Shown here piece by piece: positions 53,856 through 62,095 of a stretch of DNA of 64,000 nt (its first letter is position 1; every line of letters begins with the position of its first letter). The position numbers and the translations under genes were made by a program. The stretch is from Pedobacter aquae (GTDB taxonomy: Bacteria > Bacteroidota > Bacteroidia > Sphingobacteriales > Sphingobacteriaceae), in NCBI RefSeq assembly GCF_008195825.1, contig NZ_CP043329.1, positions 1,736,001 through 1,800,000 of the forward strand. Direction: 5' to 3'. The notes under the pieces are model-generated. The model did no database searches. It was not told the DNA's origin and saw only the letters and a program-made list of their open reading frames with translations.

Positions 53856-55072
53856 GGTTTCATTTTTGGTTGTACATCTTTAACAGATTCTGGCGTTACC
53901 GATGGTATAGAGCGCTCTACTTTATCCATCAGATTAATGATAAAACTCCTCATCAGCATAACACTTTGTGGTATTTGCTCCATAATTTGTGCATATAAAC
54001 TGATGGGGCGGTATGGAATATCGCCAATGCCGTTTTTATTTAAATCATAACCTTCGTATTTATCCCAATAATTATATTCAAAATGGTTGAGGTTAAGGGT
54101 TCCGTTGGTACTTACATCAAAAGAATTGGCAATGAAATTATTAGCTATAAACTTGCTATTTATGCAATTGGCTAATACTCTTATGGCCCATCCGTTATTA
54201 TTGAAATTGTTTTTACTGATGCTTATTTCCTCGCAAGCTTCCATATAAACACCCGTGGTATTTCTTATGAAATTGTTATTACTTATTTGACTGTAAGAAA
54301 TATCTTTTAGCAACAAACCGTAAATAGAACTCCCCCAGTTTTCTTTAAAGACATTGTTTGTCATTTTTATGCGTTTAGAATACATCACCGCAACACCAGA
54401 ACCATTGTTTTTAAAGGTATTGTATTGATAAACATCATCATCAGAAAACATAAAATGTAAGCCGTATCTAAAATTTTCCTCGCTTAAATTGTGGTGTATT
54501 AAACTGGCTTTCACAAACTCGAAATAAATCCCATCCCGGTGGCCGGTTACATAATTATTTTTGATGGTGATGTGGTTAGATTTCCAAAGGTGAATGCCAT
54601 TGCCAGATTCCATTTGTATGGCACTACCTTTACACTCGTTATTTAAGATTTCGATATTTCTAGAATCTGAAACATATATCCCAAAAAAATTATGGAGTAA
54701 TTTATTGTTACTGATGGTTACATAAGCCGTATGATGCAAACGTATACCTGCATAATCTCTCATGGCTCCGGTTTTAGAGTTTTTAACAATAAAACCATCC
54801 ACTTTAACGTGGTGTGCGGTAATGGTTAAGCACTCTTCTTTAAAACCAGCATCTAAAACCGGATAACCTTGCCCTAAAATAGTAAGCTGTTTATTAATGA
54901 GGGTATTGAAAGAATTGTATTTACCCGCTTTAACTATAATTGTATCTCCGTCTTTTGCTAAGGCAACCGCATTTTTTAACGACGTTATCTTACCTGCTGG
55001 AGCAACAACAATAGTCCTAGAAATAAGCATTTCTGGAATAAACAAACATAAGACGAGCAGTAATACCCTCAT
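53840..55072 (-). CDS. nosD: NosD copper-loading periplasmic protein
   Basis: 410 residues with signal peptide MRVLLLVLCLFIPEMLISR. The body is a right-handed parallel beta-helix made of short repeats (IRLHHTAYVTISNNKLLHN; IHLWKSNHITIKNNYVTGH; VYMEACEEISISKNNFNNN), the CASH/NosD type. It delivers copper or sulfur for the Cu-Z centre in characterised systems. It overlaps nosL by 4 bp. The C-terminal segment (DLNKNGIGDIPYRP) is the NosD-specific ending. Confidence 0.92.
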   Translation of the reverse strand: MRVLLLVLCLFIPEMLISRTIVVAPAGKITSLKNAVALAKDGDTIIVKAGKYNSFNTLINKQLTILGQGYPVLDAGFKEECLTITAHHVKVDGFIVKNSKTGAMRDYAGIRLHHTAYVTISNNKLLHNFFGIYVSDSRNIEILNNECKGSAIQMESGNGIHLWKSNHITIKNNYVTGHRDGIYFEFVKASLIHHNLSEENFRYGLHFMFSDDDVYQYNTFKNNGSGVAVMYSKRIKMTNNVFKENWGSSIYGLLLKDISYSQISNNNFIRNTTGVYMEACEEISISKNNFNNNGWAIRVLANCINSKFIANNFIANSFDVSTNGTLNLNHFEYNYWDKYEGYDLNKNGIGDIPYRPISLYAQIMEQIPQSVMLMRSFIINLMDKVERSIPSVTPESVKDVQPKMKPWKNL

Positions 55073-55521
55073 TTTAAAACAGTTGAAATTTGCTGATTTT
55101 CTAAAAGTTCATCCCATGAGAAAATTTCCCAATCTGGATTTTGCCTATTGTTTTCTGCCAATTGTTTTAATTCAAAAGCCGCTAAATTACCACCCATGGG
55201 AGATTTAAAAGCTTTGTCTTTTAAGAAATAGGCTTTTTTAGCATCAATAAAATTTCCTGGTTGTGCCACATTCATTGCTAAGAAAGAAGCTTCAGGAACA
55301 TTAATTTCCTGGTTCTCTTGGATAAAATCTGTCATGCATTCTATAGCATCAAACTTGTAAATTTTGCCTTTAGCGGTTATAATTTCTGCTGCAAACTTAT
55401 CATCCATAATACTCATTTTACAATGAGCGCAAGCATCTTTACCGTAGCTTATAGGTTCTGGCCCTTGGTTGCAAGCACTTAAGCTTAAGCATATCCATAA
55501 AAAACAAATTAGTATTTTCAT
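55069..55521 (-). CDS. nosL: NosL copper chaperone lipoprotein
   Basis: 150 residues. A lipoprotein signal ends at LSACNQGPEP, and DACAHCKMSIMDDKFAAEI carries the Cys and Met ligands expected of NosL for Cu(I). Y-K-F-D-A-I-E-C-M follows in the middle. It is thought to hand copper to apo-NosZ. It overlaps both its neighbours by 4 bp in the nos operon. Confidence 0.92.
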   Translation of the reverse strand: MKILICFLWICLSLSACNQGPEPISYGKDACAHCKMSIMDDKFAAEIITAKGKIYKFDAIECMTDFIQENQEINVPEASFLAMNVAQPGNFIDAKKAYFLKDKAFKSPMGGNLAAFELKQLAENNRQNPDWEIFSWDELLENQQISTVLK

Positions 55522-56090
55522 GATGTTAAAGGTTTAATATTTCTTTCCATAAATAATGTAAGCCCTACCAGTATCACTGCAATTGCGATAAATACACCGC
55601 CTATATCTGGAAAAGAACCCGCAAGAAAATTCAATAGTTGTTTGTAGCCAATAAGTGGCGGTTGGTAAGACATCCCCGGCACTTTTATAGCCGCTTTAGG
55701 GTCTAGGTTATGGCCGTAATCATACTCCCATAAATAAAAATCTACTAAACCCACTACAGAAAAAGACATCAGTAAAATAAATAGAAACCATAAAAGCTTT
55801 TTATTGCCTATTGTGGCCGTTAAAAAAGCAGTTAACACAATTGCAGCAAAAATATAGGGTACAATTTTAAACTCTATAAAATCTTCTACAAAAATATGTT
55901 TCATACCGATGTAGTGGTTTAAGCCATTTATTTGGTCAACATTTCCGGTTATATTATTTAGCCAGATTTTTAAGCCTAAACCTTCTGGGTATTGTGGTGC
56001 CTCTAAAATGATTTGCCACAAAGGCAAGAAATAAGCACTTAATAAGAGTAACCCGCTTATGGCAATGATAATTCTGGATTTCTTTTTCAT
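55518..56090 (-). CDS. Unknown membrane protein within the nos operon
   Basis: 190 residues with four or so membrane segments (about 8-26, 77-97, 103-121, 165-183) and a large loop containing GLNHYIGMKHIFVEDFIEFK. The conserved-looking NHYIGM and the His/Asp-rich loop suggest a metal or cofactor role, but I know no function. Its place between nosZ and nosL is typical of Bacteroidota nos clusters. A likely uncharacterised maturation or electron-transfer factor. Confidence 0.75.
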   Translation of the reverse strand: MKKKSRIIIAISGLLLLSAYFLPLWQIILEAPQYPEGLGLKIWLNNITGNVDQINGLNHYIGMKHIFVEDFIEFKIVPYIFAAIVLTAFLTATIGNKKLLWFLFILLMSFSVVGLVDFYLWEYDYGHNLDPKAAIKVPGMSYQPPLIGYKQLLNFLAGSFPDIGGVFIAIAVILVGLTLFMERNIKPLTS

Positions 56091-56136
56091 GACTCAATTT
56101 TAAAAAACCGGGGGAATTTCTCCCCCGACTTGTTGG

Positions 56137-58125
56137 TTATTTTTTGGCTATTGGATTCTCCCCTATTTTATAGGAAATAGGAAGTGTAGAGCTTTTTGGA
56201 GATACCCTGATATAGCCAGACATTTCTTGGTGTAAGGCAGAGCAAAAATCTGTACAATAGAAAGGGAACATCGCTACGCGGTCTGGCACCCATTTTAATG
56301 TTGCTGTTTCACCTGGCATCACTAAAAGCTCGGCTGTATTGGCACCTTTTACGGCAAAACCATGCGGCACATCCCAATCTTGCTCTAAATTTGTTAAATG
56401 GAAATAAACTTCATCGCCTAGTTTAATGCCTTCAATATTGTCTGGCGCTAAGTGAGAGCGAATGGCTGTCATGTAAACATCAACACGGTTTCCTTTTCTT
56501 ACCACTCTTGCGTCTTTTTCTGATTTAGCAACGTAAGGATGGTGGTTATCTTCTAATTTGAAAAACTTAACTTGATTTTTGGTTACAAGCGCTGCAGGGA
56601 TAGATTGAGCATAATGCGGCTCGCCAATGGTAGGAAAATCTAACAATAGCTTCATTTTATTACCAGTAATATCTATCAATTGAGCTGATTGTGTAAGCTC
56701 TGGCCCGGTTGATAAATACCTGTCTTTGGTAATTTTGTTAAGCGCTACTACATATTTTCCGTAAGGTTTTTTATTATCACCACCCGGAACAGATAAGTGA
56801 CCAATAGAATAATAAGTAGGAATTCTGTCTATAATCTCTCTGGTAGATAATTTCCATTTCACAATTTCTGAAGAAACAAACATAGAAGTATAAGCATAAC
56901 CTTCGCTATCAAACTCGGTATGTAATGGGCCTAAACCTGGTTTTTCTACTTCGCCTTCTAAAACGGCGGCATATTTAAGAACTGGTATGCCTGTTTCTAA
57001 ACCTTGGTCTTCAAACTGTTTGCTTTCTATAGCTTTTAACATTTTTTTGAAAGAAAATACCGGAATAACAGCTGCTAGTTTACCACTGGCCACAATATAT
57101 TCACCACTTGGGTCTACATCTGCACCATGCGGAGATTTTGGACAAGGGATATAGTAAACAATACCCGGATAATCTTTAACATCTAACATTAATACATCTT
57201 TTTTGATGGTTGATGTTGCAGAGTGTGTTTCTTCATTCCATACGTTATGTGCGTATCTGGCAGGTACTTTTTTACCTTTCCCTTGTGCTATAAGCTGCTC
57301 TGCTTTTCTCCAATTTACAGCCATCACAAAATCTTTATCACGCTGACTGGCATTTACTTCTAACATGGTATTGGCTTGCTCTGTATTGTAAGTAGAAAAG
57401 AAAATCCAATCTTTAGAAACGCCTTTTCCGGCTCTGGCTAAATCATAATTGAAACCAGGAATTACCAATTGAAAAGCTAAATTCATGGTACCTTTATCTT
57501 TATCTACTTTTATAAAAGATGCAGCACCTTTAAAGTTTTGTTTGTAAGAATCTATAGATACATCACTATTGGCATCTAAAGGAACACTAAAACGGGTGTT
57601 ACCTACAATATACTCGGTATTTTCTGTGCAAAACGGCGATGCGTGATTTCCGCCAACATTAGGAAGTTCAATAATCTCTTCTGTTTTAAAAGTAGCAAGG
57701 TTAATTCTGGCAATTCTTGGTGTATTATTACCATTAATGAATAACCAGCGACCATCATCCTGTCCATTAGTTTTTGATAATTGTGGATGGTGGGTATCAT
57801 CCCAAGGGACAAAACCATGCGATGTATTGAGCATGGGTTTGGTTTCTTCTGAATAGCCATAACCATTTTCTGGATTTTGAGAAAATACCGGAATCACTTT
57901 TAACAATCGGCCAGAAGGTAAACCGTAAGCAGCAATTTGCCCGCTAAAACCTCCGGAAGCAAACATATAAAGTTCATCATACTTCCCTGGCGCTACATAA
58001 ACCTTTTCGGCGGCATCTCCATCTGCCTCTTGGCTTACTTTCCCTGGTTTACAACCAGAAAAACCCATAGCTGTTACAACAGTAATACCTGCTGCAACCC
58101 ATAAACAATTAAATTTCATTTTCAT
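56137..58125 (-). CDS. nosZ: Nitrous oxide reductase, clade II (Sec-dependent)
   Basis: Reduces N2O to N2 in the periplasm. The 662 residues start with a Sec-type lipoprotein signal (MKMKFNCLWVAAGITVVTAM, then GFSGC) and lack the twin-arginine signal of clade I, so this is clade II. The beta-propeller carries Cu-Z histidines in segments such as FVPWDDTHHPQLSK and SPHGADVDPSGEY. The C-terminal cupredoxin carries the Cu-A motif FPFYCTDFCSALHQEMSGY (C-x3-C-x3-H-x2-M). All copper ligands visible to me are kept. The cytochrome c gene is 18 bp upstream. Confidence 0.95.
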   Translation of the reverse strand: MKMKFNCLWVAAGITVVTAMGFSGCKPGKVSQEADGDAAEKVYVAPGKYDELYMFASGGFSGQIAAYGLPSGRLLKVIPVFSQNPENGYGYSEETKPMLNTSHGFVPWDDTHHPQLSKTNGQDDGRWLFINGNNTPRIARINLATFKTEEIIELPNVGGNHASPFCTENTEYIVGNTRFSVPLDANSDVSIDSYKQNFKGAASFIKVDKDKGTMNLAFQLVIPGFNYDLARAGKGVSKDWIFFSTYNTEQANTMLEVNASQRDKDFVMAVNWRKAEQLIAQGKGKKVPARYAHNVWNEETHSATSTIKKDVLMLDVKDYPGIVYYIPCPKSPHGADVDPSGEYIVASGKLAAVIPVFSFKKMLKAIESKQFEDQGLETGIPVLKYAAVLEGEVEKPGLGPLHTEFDSEGYAYTSMFVSSEIVKWKLSTREIIDRIPTYYSIGHLSVPGGDNKKPYGKYVVALNKITKDRYLSTGPELTQSAQLIDITGNKMKLLLDFPTIGEPHYAQSIPAALVTKNQVKFFKLEDNHHPYVAKSEKDARVVRKGNRVDVYMTAIRSHLAPDNIEGIKLGDEVYFHLTNLEQDWDVPHGFAVKGANTAELLVMPGETATLKWVPDRVAMFPFYCTDFCSALHQEMSGYIRVSPKSSTLPISYKIGENPIAKK

Positions 58126-58143
58126 GTCTTTATATTTTAAATT

Positions 58144-58632
58144 TTATTGTGAGTCGTTTTTGCGAAGAAATTCCAGAATCTGTCTGGCTTCATCATCAGA
58201 TACATTCTGAAAAGTCATTTGAACTAAATGTTCTTCAAATAAGGCTTTAGCAACAGGGTCCTTTTTGGTCATTTCTTCTGGATTGGTAATCATATTCATG
58301 ATCCATTCTGGTTCTCTGATATTGGTGATATTTTTAAGACCTGGCCCAACTACCTTATCTGCTGTGGTTTTGTGGCAAGCAGCACATTTAGAAGTAAAAA
58401 CAGCTTCTCCTTTGGCTGCCAAATCATGATCTATAGGCCCAATCTCTACTGATGTAAAACGCCCTACTCCCTTGCTGTTACTTTTGGCTTTGGTATCTGT
58501 AACGGTTGCTTGCTCTGCTGGCGCTTCTGTTTGCTCTTGTGTTGATGTAGGCTTATCGCTACCACCACATGCGTAAATGAAGGTTACTATTACCATCCAT
58601 AATGCAATTGATACTTTTGTTAAATTTTTCAT
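58144..58632 (-). CDS. c-type cytochrome lipoprotein, electron donor candidate
   Basis: 162 residues from the ATG at 58632 (MKNLTKVSIALWMVIVTFIY, then ACGG lipobox); a longer reading from 58725 adds unlikely N-terminal residues. One heme site CAACH lies in EAVFTSKCAACHKTTADKVV, with a distal Met likely in LVQMTFQNVSD. It leads the nos operon and so probably passes electrons to NosZ. Start and promoter are supported by the shared operator just upstream. Confidence 0.88.
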   Translation of the reverse strand: MKNLTKVSIALWMVIVTFIYACGGSDKPTSTQEQTEAPAEQATVTDTKAKSNSKGVGRFTSVEIGPIDHDLAAKGEAVFTSKCAACHKTTADKVVGPGLKNITNIREPEWIMNMITNPEEMTKKDPVAKALFEEHLVQMTFQNVSDDEARQILEFLRKNDSQ

Positions 58633-58718
58633 TTTACCTGTTTTATGAGTTAATAATATTCTTGTTAAATCTGCTCCGCTGTTTTTAATTGATGCAAATT
58701 CTATTACCATTATAATTA

Positions 58719-58734
58719 AAGACAAAATTATCTT
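58719..58734. promoter_or_regulatory. Candidate Rrf2 operator in the nos promoter
   Basis: AAGACAA, two bases, TTATCTT, the same palindrome as at 52278. On the minus strand it covers a TTTTG (-33-like) sequence, followed 19 bp later by TAGAATTTG, a near -7 box. A repressor here would block the promoter. It lies in the divergent spacer with the Rrf2 gene, so it could serve both directions. Confidence 0.6.
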
Positions 58735-58852
58735 TTATTATTTTCTGATAAATGATTTACATCACATTCTTAGATTTATAAAGAAAAAGAGACGTAATTA
58801 TAATTTTTGCTTTATCATAACATGTTTAACTTAGCCATGATTTTTATTCAGA

Positions 58853-59281
58853 ATGATACTTTCAAAATCTTGCGAATATGCTGTTAGGGCAGCTATTTAT
58901 ATCGCTTTAAAAACACAACAAGGTGAAAAAACCGGGATAATTGCTATTTCTGAAGCTATTGGCTCGCCTACACATTTTACTGGAAAAATTTTACAAGCTT
59001 TAGCTCGTAAAAAAGTAATCTCTTCTATTAAAGGACCACACGGAGGCTTTTTCATAGAAAACCCAAAAGATATTTATTTAGTAGATATTATAAAAGCAAT
59101 TGATGGTTCTGGCCTGTTTAGCTCTTGTGTAATGGGTTTAAAAACTTGCTCTGATACCAAACCCTGCCCAATGCATGAACAAATTAAACCCATAAGAACA
59201 CAATTACTTACAGAGTTTAGTAAAAAATCTGTTGATGAACTGGTAAAAGACTTTGATAAAACAGGTTACTTTCTGAGATAA
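58853..59281 (+). CDS. Rrf2-family transcriptional regulator
   Basis: 142 residues with the winged helix of Rrf2 proteins: SCEYAVRAAIYIALKT, then PTHFTGKILQALARKKVISSI and KGPHGGFFIENP. Three Cys (SSCVMGLKTCSDTKPC) near residues 95-108 have the spacing used to hold an iron-sulfur cluster in NsrR and IscR. NsrR senses NO, and this gene faces the nos operon across a spacer holding a palindrome, so NO or redox sensing is the best inference. It is not assigned a symbol because NsrR and others look alike. Confidence 0.88.
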   Translation: MILSKSCEYAVRAAIYIALKTQQGEKTGIIAISEAIGSPTHFTGKILQALARKKVISSIKGPHGGFFIENPKDIYLVDIIKAIDGSGLFSSCVMGLKTCSDTKPCPMHEQIKPIRTQLLTEFSKKSVDELVKDFDKTGYFLR

Positions 59282-59481
59282 AATTCATTTTCTTCTTTTT
59301 TTTTCCTGAATAAGCCTTTTGTTTATCTAATTCAGTGTTAAGAAAATAAAAATCGATTTCCATTTTTGTTAGACATTCATTTACAATACTTTACAAAATT
59401 TATTTTTTCTTAGATTTTAAAAAAAATAGCTACATTTAAAATTCCTAAAAACCAATTTTAAAAGATAATTTAGAATCTATT

Positions 59482-61023
59482 ATGACCAGATTAAACTGTA
59501 GAATTACAGGAATACTAGCTTCGCTATTTTTTCTTGTGTCTTTTTCTAGTACGCTTAAAGCTCAAAAATTTGAAGCCAATCTTGAATCGTTTAAACAATA
59601 CGAATACCCAGCATGGTTTAGAGATGCTAAGTTTGGTATATGGTCTCATTGGGGGCCACAAGCTGTACCCAGACAAGGCGACTGGTATGCCAGAGACATG
59701 TACCAAAGCGATTATTATGATAGAAAAAAGAATGAATATACCGGCAAACCTCATCCTGCTTACCTCTATCATGTAAAAACTTATGGTCATCCGTCAAAAT
59801 TTGGCTATAAAGATTTATTACCTCTTTGGAAAGCAGAAAGATGGAATCCAGAGCAATTAATGGCTCTATTTAAAAGAGTTGGAGCTAAATATTTTGTGAG
59901 TATGGCTGTGCATCATGATAATTTCTTTTTATGGAATTCTAAAATCCACAAATGGAACTCGGTGAACATAGGTCCTAAAAAAGATGTTGTTGCACTATGG
60001 CAACAAGCGGCTAAAAAAGAAGGCTTAAGGTTTGGCGTTTCTGAACATTTAGGAGCTAGTTATAACTGGTTTCAAACTAATAAGGGTGCTGATAAAACTG
60101 GGCCTTTAGCTGGTGTCCCTTATGATGGAAACGACCCTCAGTATGAAGATTTATATTATGCTAAATCTGATGAAAAGGCATGGTTAACTACAGACCCTAA
60201 AAACCATGCTCATTGGTTAAAAAGCGTTAAAGAATTGATAGACCTTTACCAACCAGATTTATTATATTCTGATAGTGAATTACCTTTTGGTGAAACTGGC
60301 CATAAAATGCTAGCTCATTTTTATAATCAGGATATTGCAAAAAACAACGGGAAATTAGAAGCCGTTTACAATAGCAAAAGAAGACCATCTGAAGGACGTT
60401 GGGTACAAGACATAGAACGTGGCGTAATGGACTCTATCAGTCCGTTTCCTTGGCAAACAGATACTTCTATTGGAGATTGGTTTTACCGTACCGGCCAAAA
60501 ATACCGTAGTGGAACAGAAATTTTGCAAATGTTGGTTGATATAGTAAGTAAGAACGGAAACTTATTAATTAACGTAGTACAAACCCCTGAAGGAGATTTA
60601 GAACCTGATGTTTTAAACATCTTAGAAGAAATTGCCGCTTGGACGCCAGTAAACGGAGAAGCTATTTATGGCTCTAGACCTTGGAAAATTTATGGCGAAG
60701 GACCATCAACCAGCTCTAACAAGCCAGAAGGTAAATTTGGTGGTGTTAGCGATGAGCGTTCTTTTGAATCAACTGATATCCGTTTCACAACAAAAGGCGA
60801 AACATTATATGCTTTCTGTATGAAAAATCCTCAAAATGAGATTAGCATACAAGCATTAGGTAAAAACACAAAATACAATAATAAAACTATTGCTTCTATA
60901 GAGTTATTGGGAAGCAAAGAAAAACTAAATTGGAAACAAGAAAATGGCAAGTTGGTTATCCAGAAACCAACAAAACTTCCAAATTCGCAGGTAACCACTT
61001 ACAAAATACAGTTTAAAAACTAA
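59482..61023 (+). CDS. GH29 alpha-L-fucosidase-like enzyme
   Basis: 513 residues with a signal peptide ending SSTLKAQK. Family motifs: WFRDAKFGIWSHWGPQAVP, YFVSMAVHHDNFFLWNSK, FGVSEHLGASYNWF, the nucleophile region LLYSDSELPFG, and NGNLLINVVQTPEG. The catalytic-Asp segment reads LLYSDSE rather than FYDYS, so it belongs to a different GH29 subgroup from the enzyme at 45244. It acts on fucosylated glycans by family, substrate unknown. Single gene with a strong terminator. Confidence 0.9.
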   Translation: MTRLNCRITGILASLFFLVSFSSTLKAQKFEANLESFKQYEYPAWFRDAKFGIWSHWGPQAVPRQGDWYARDMYQSDYYDRKKNEYTGKPHPAYLYHVKTYGHPSKFGYKDLLPLWKAERWNPEQLMALFKRVGAKYFVSMAVHHDNFFLWNSKIHKWNSVNIGPKKDVVALWQQAAKKEGLRFGVSEHLGASYNWFQTNKGADKTGPLAGVPYDGNDPQYEDLYYAKSDEKAWLTTDPKNHAHWLKSVKELIDLYQPDLLYSDSELPFGETGHKMLAHFYNQDIAKNNGKLEAVYNSKRRPSEGRWVQDIERGVMDSISPFPWQTDTSIGDWFYRTGQKYRSGTEILQMLVDIVSKNGNLLINVVQTPEGDLEPDVLNILEEIAAWTPVNGEAIYGSRPWKIYGEGPSTSSNKPEGKFGGVSDERSFESTDIRFTTKGETLYAFCMKNPQNEISIQALGKNTKYNNKTIASIELLGSKEKLNWKQENGKLVIQKPTKLPNSQVTTYKIQFKN

Positions 61024-61025
61024 AT

Positions 61026-61068
61026 TAAAAAAAGCCCGAAGTTGATGAAATTTCGGGCTTTTTTTTTA
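61026..61068. terminator. Bidirectional terminator between GH29 and TSUP genes
   Basis: AGCCCGAA (61033-61040) and TTCGGGCT (61052-61059) form a stem with flanking A and T runs on both sides, so it can end transcripts in either direction between these convergent genes. Confidence 0.88.
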
Positions 61069-61083
61069 TGATTAACCTGCTTA

Positions 61084-62013
61084 TTACAACAATTTATCTA
61101 TAGAGTTCCATATAATCCGGATACTAGAAATTAGGACAATTAAACCTACTCCAATAAACATTTTCTTTACAGGGAGTTTTCCTACCAATCTGGCTGCTAT
61201 AGGTGCAGCTAAAAGCCCTCCTAAAATTAAACCTATAATGGTTTCTATATGGCTTGTACCCAACATGATAAAGAAGGTTAACGCACTGGCCATAGTAACA
61301 AAAAACTCGGTTAAACTAACAGAACCAATAACATATTTTGGACTTCTACCTTTAGATATTAAGGTACTGGTAACTAAAGGGCCCCAGCCACCGCCACCAA
61401 AAGAATCCAAAAAGCCACCTGCACCCGCTAACCAACCTGCTCTCTTTACTTTTTTGGGTTTGATATCTGTTTTGAAGGCATTAGTTAAAATTCTAACTCC
61501 TAAAATAAAGGTGTAAACAGAAAGTACCGGACGCACCCATTTAGAATTCTCTTCGCCCAGAGTTGTTAATAATAAAGCACCTACTATAGCACCAATAACA
61601 CCCGGAATTAAAAGTGTTTTAAACAGCTTCATATTCACATTACCAAACCTGTAATGGCTAAAGCCTGATGCACCGCTTGAAAACATCTCTGCCGTATGTA
61701 TACTTCCAGAAATAACAGCCGGATTTAATCCGCCAGATAGCAATAAAGTAGTAGAAATTACACCATAGCCCATACCCAATGCACCATCTACCATCTGGGC
61801 AAAAAATCCAACAGCCACCATAAACAAAAATTGCTTATCTACCTGCTTAATTATATAGTCTTTAACCTCATTAAAAGTAAAATACTCTACCACACTTACA
61901 CCTATTATCACTAAAGCTAATAGGGCTAAACTGAGTGTAGCAATGTTCTTCCATTTTCTTTCTTCTGTTTTAGGTAAATTTGTTTTTGTCTGCGTTGTTT
62001 TTTGCTCTGTCAT
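61084..62013 (-). CDS. TSUP-family (TauE/SafE) transporter
   Basis: 309 residues from the ATG at 62013 (MTEQKTTQTKTNLPKTEERK); the start at 62058 adds 15 residues and is less likely. About eight membrane segments follow. FFAQMVDGALGMGYGVIST and GGFLDSFGGGGWGPLVTSTLI are the two inverted TSUP motifs of sulfite/taurine exporters. Substrates vary in the family (sulfite, sulfonates, other organic anions), and no linked pathway is seen. Confidence 0.88.
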   Translation of the reverse strand: MTEQKTTQTKTNLPKTEERKWKNIATLSLALLALVIIGVSVVEYFTFNEVKDYIIKQVDKQFLFMVAVGFFAQMVDGALGMGYGVISTTLLLSGGLNPAVISGSIHTAEMFSSGASGFSHYRFGNVNMKLFKTLLIPGVIGAIVGALLLTTLGEENSKWVRPVLSVYTFILGVRILTNAFKTDIKPKKVKRAGWLAGAGGFLDSFGGGGWGPLVTSTLISKGRSPKYVIGSVSLTEFFVTMASALTFFIMLGTSHIETIIGLILGGLLAAPIAARLVGKLPVKKMFIGVGLIVLISSIRIIWNSIDKLL

Positions 62014-62095
62014 TCTGAATTGTATAAATGGAAAAAATCTGGCCCTGTCTTTATTCAAAAACAGGAACCAGATTAACCAGCGTGTTAATTAAATT

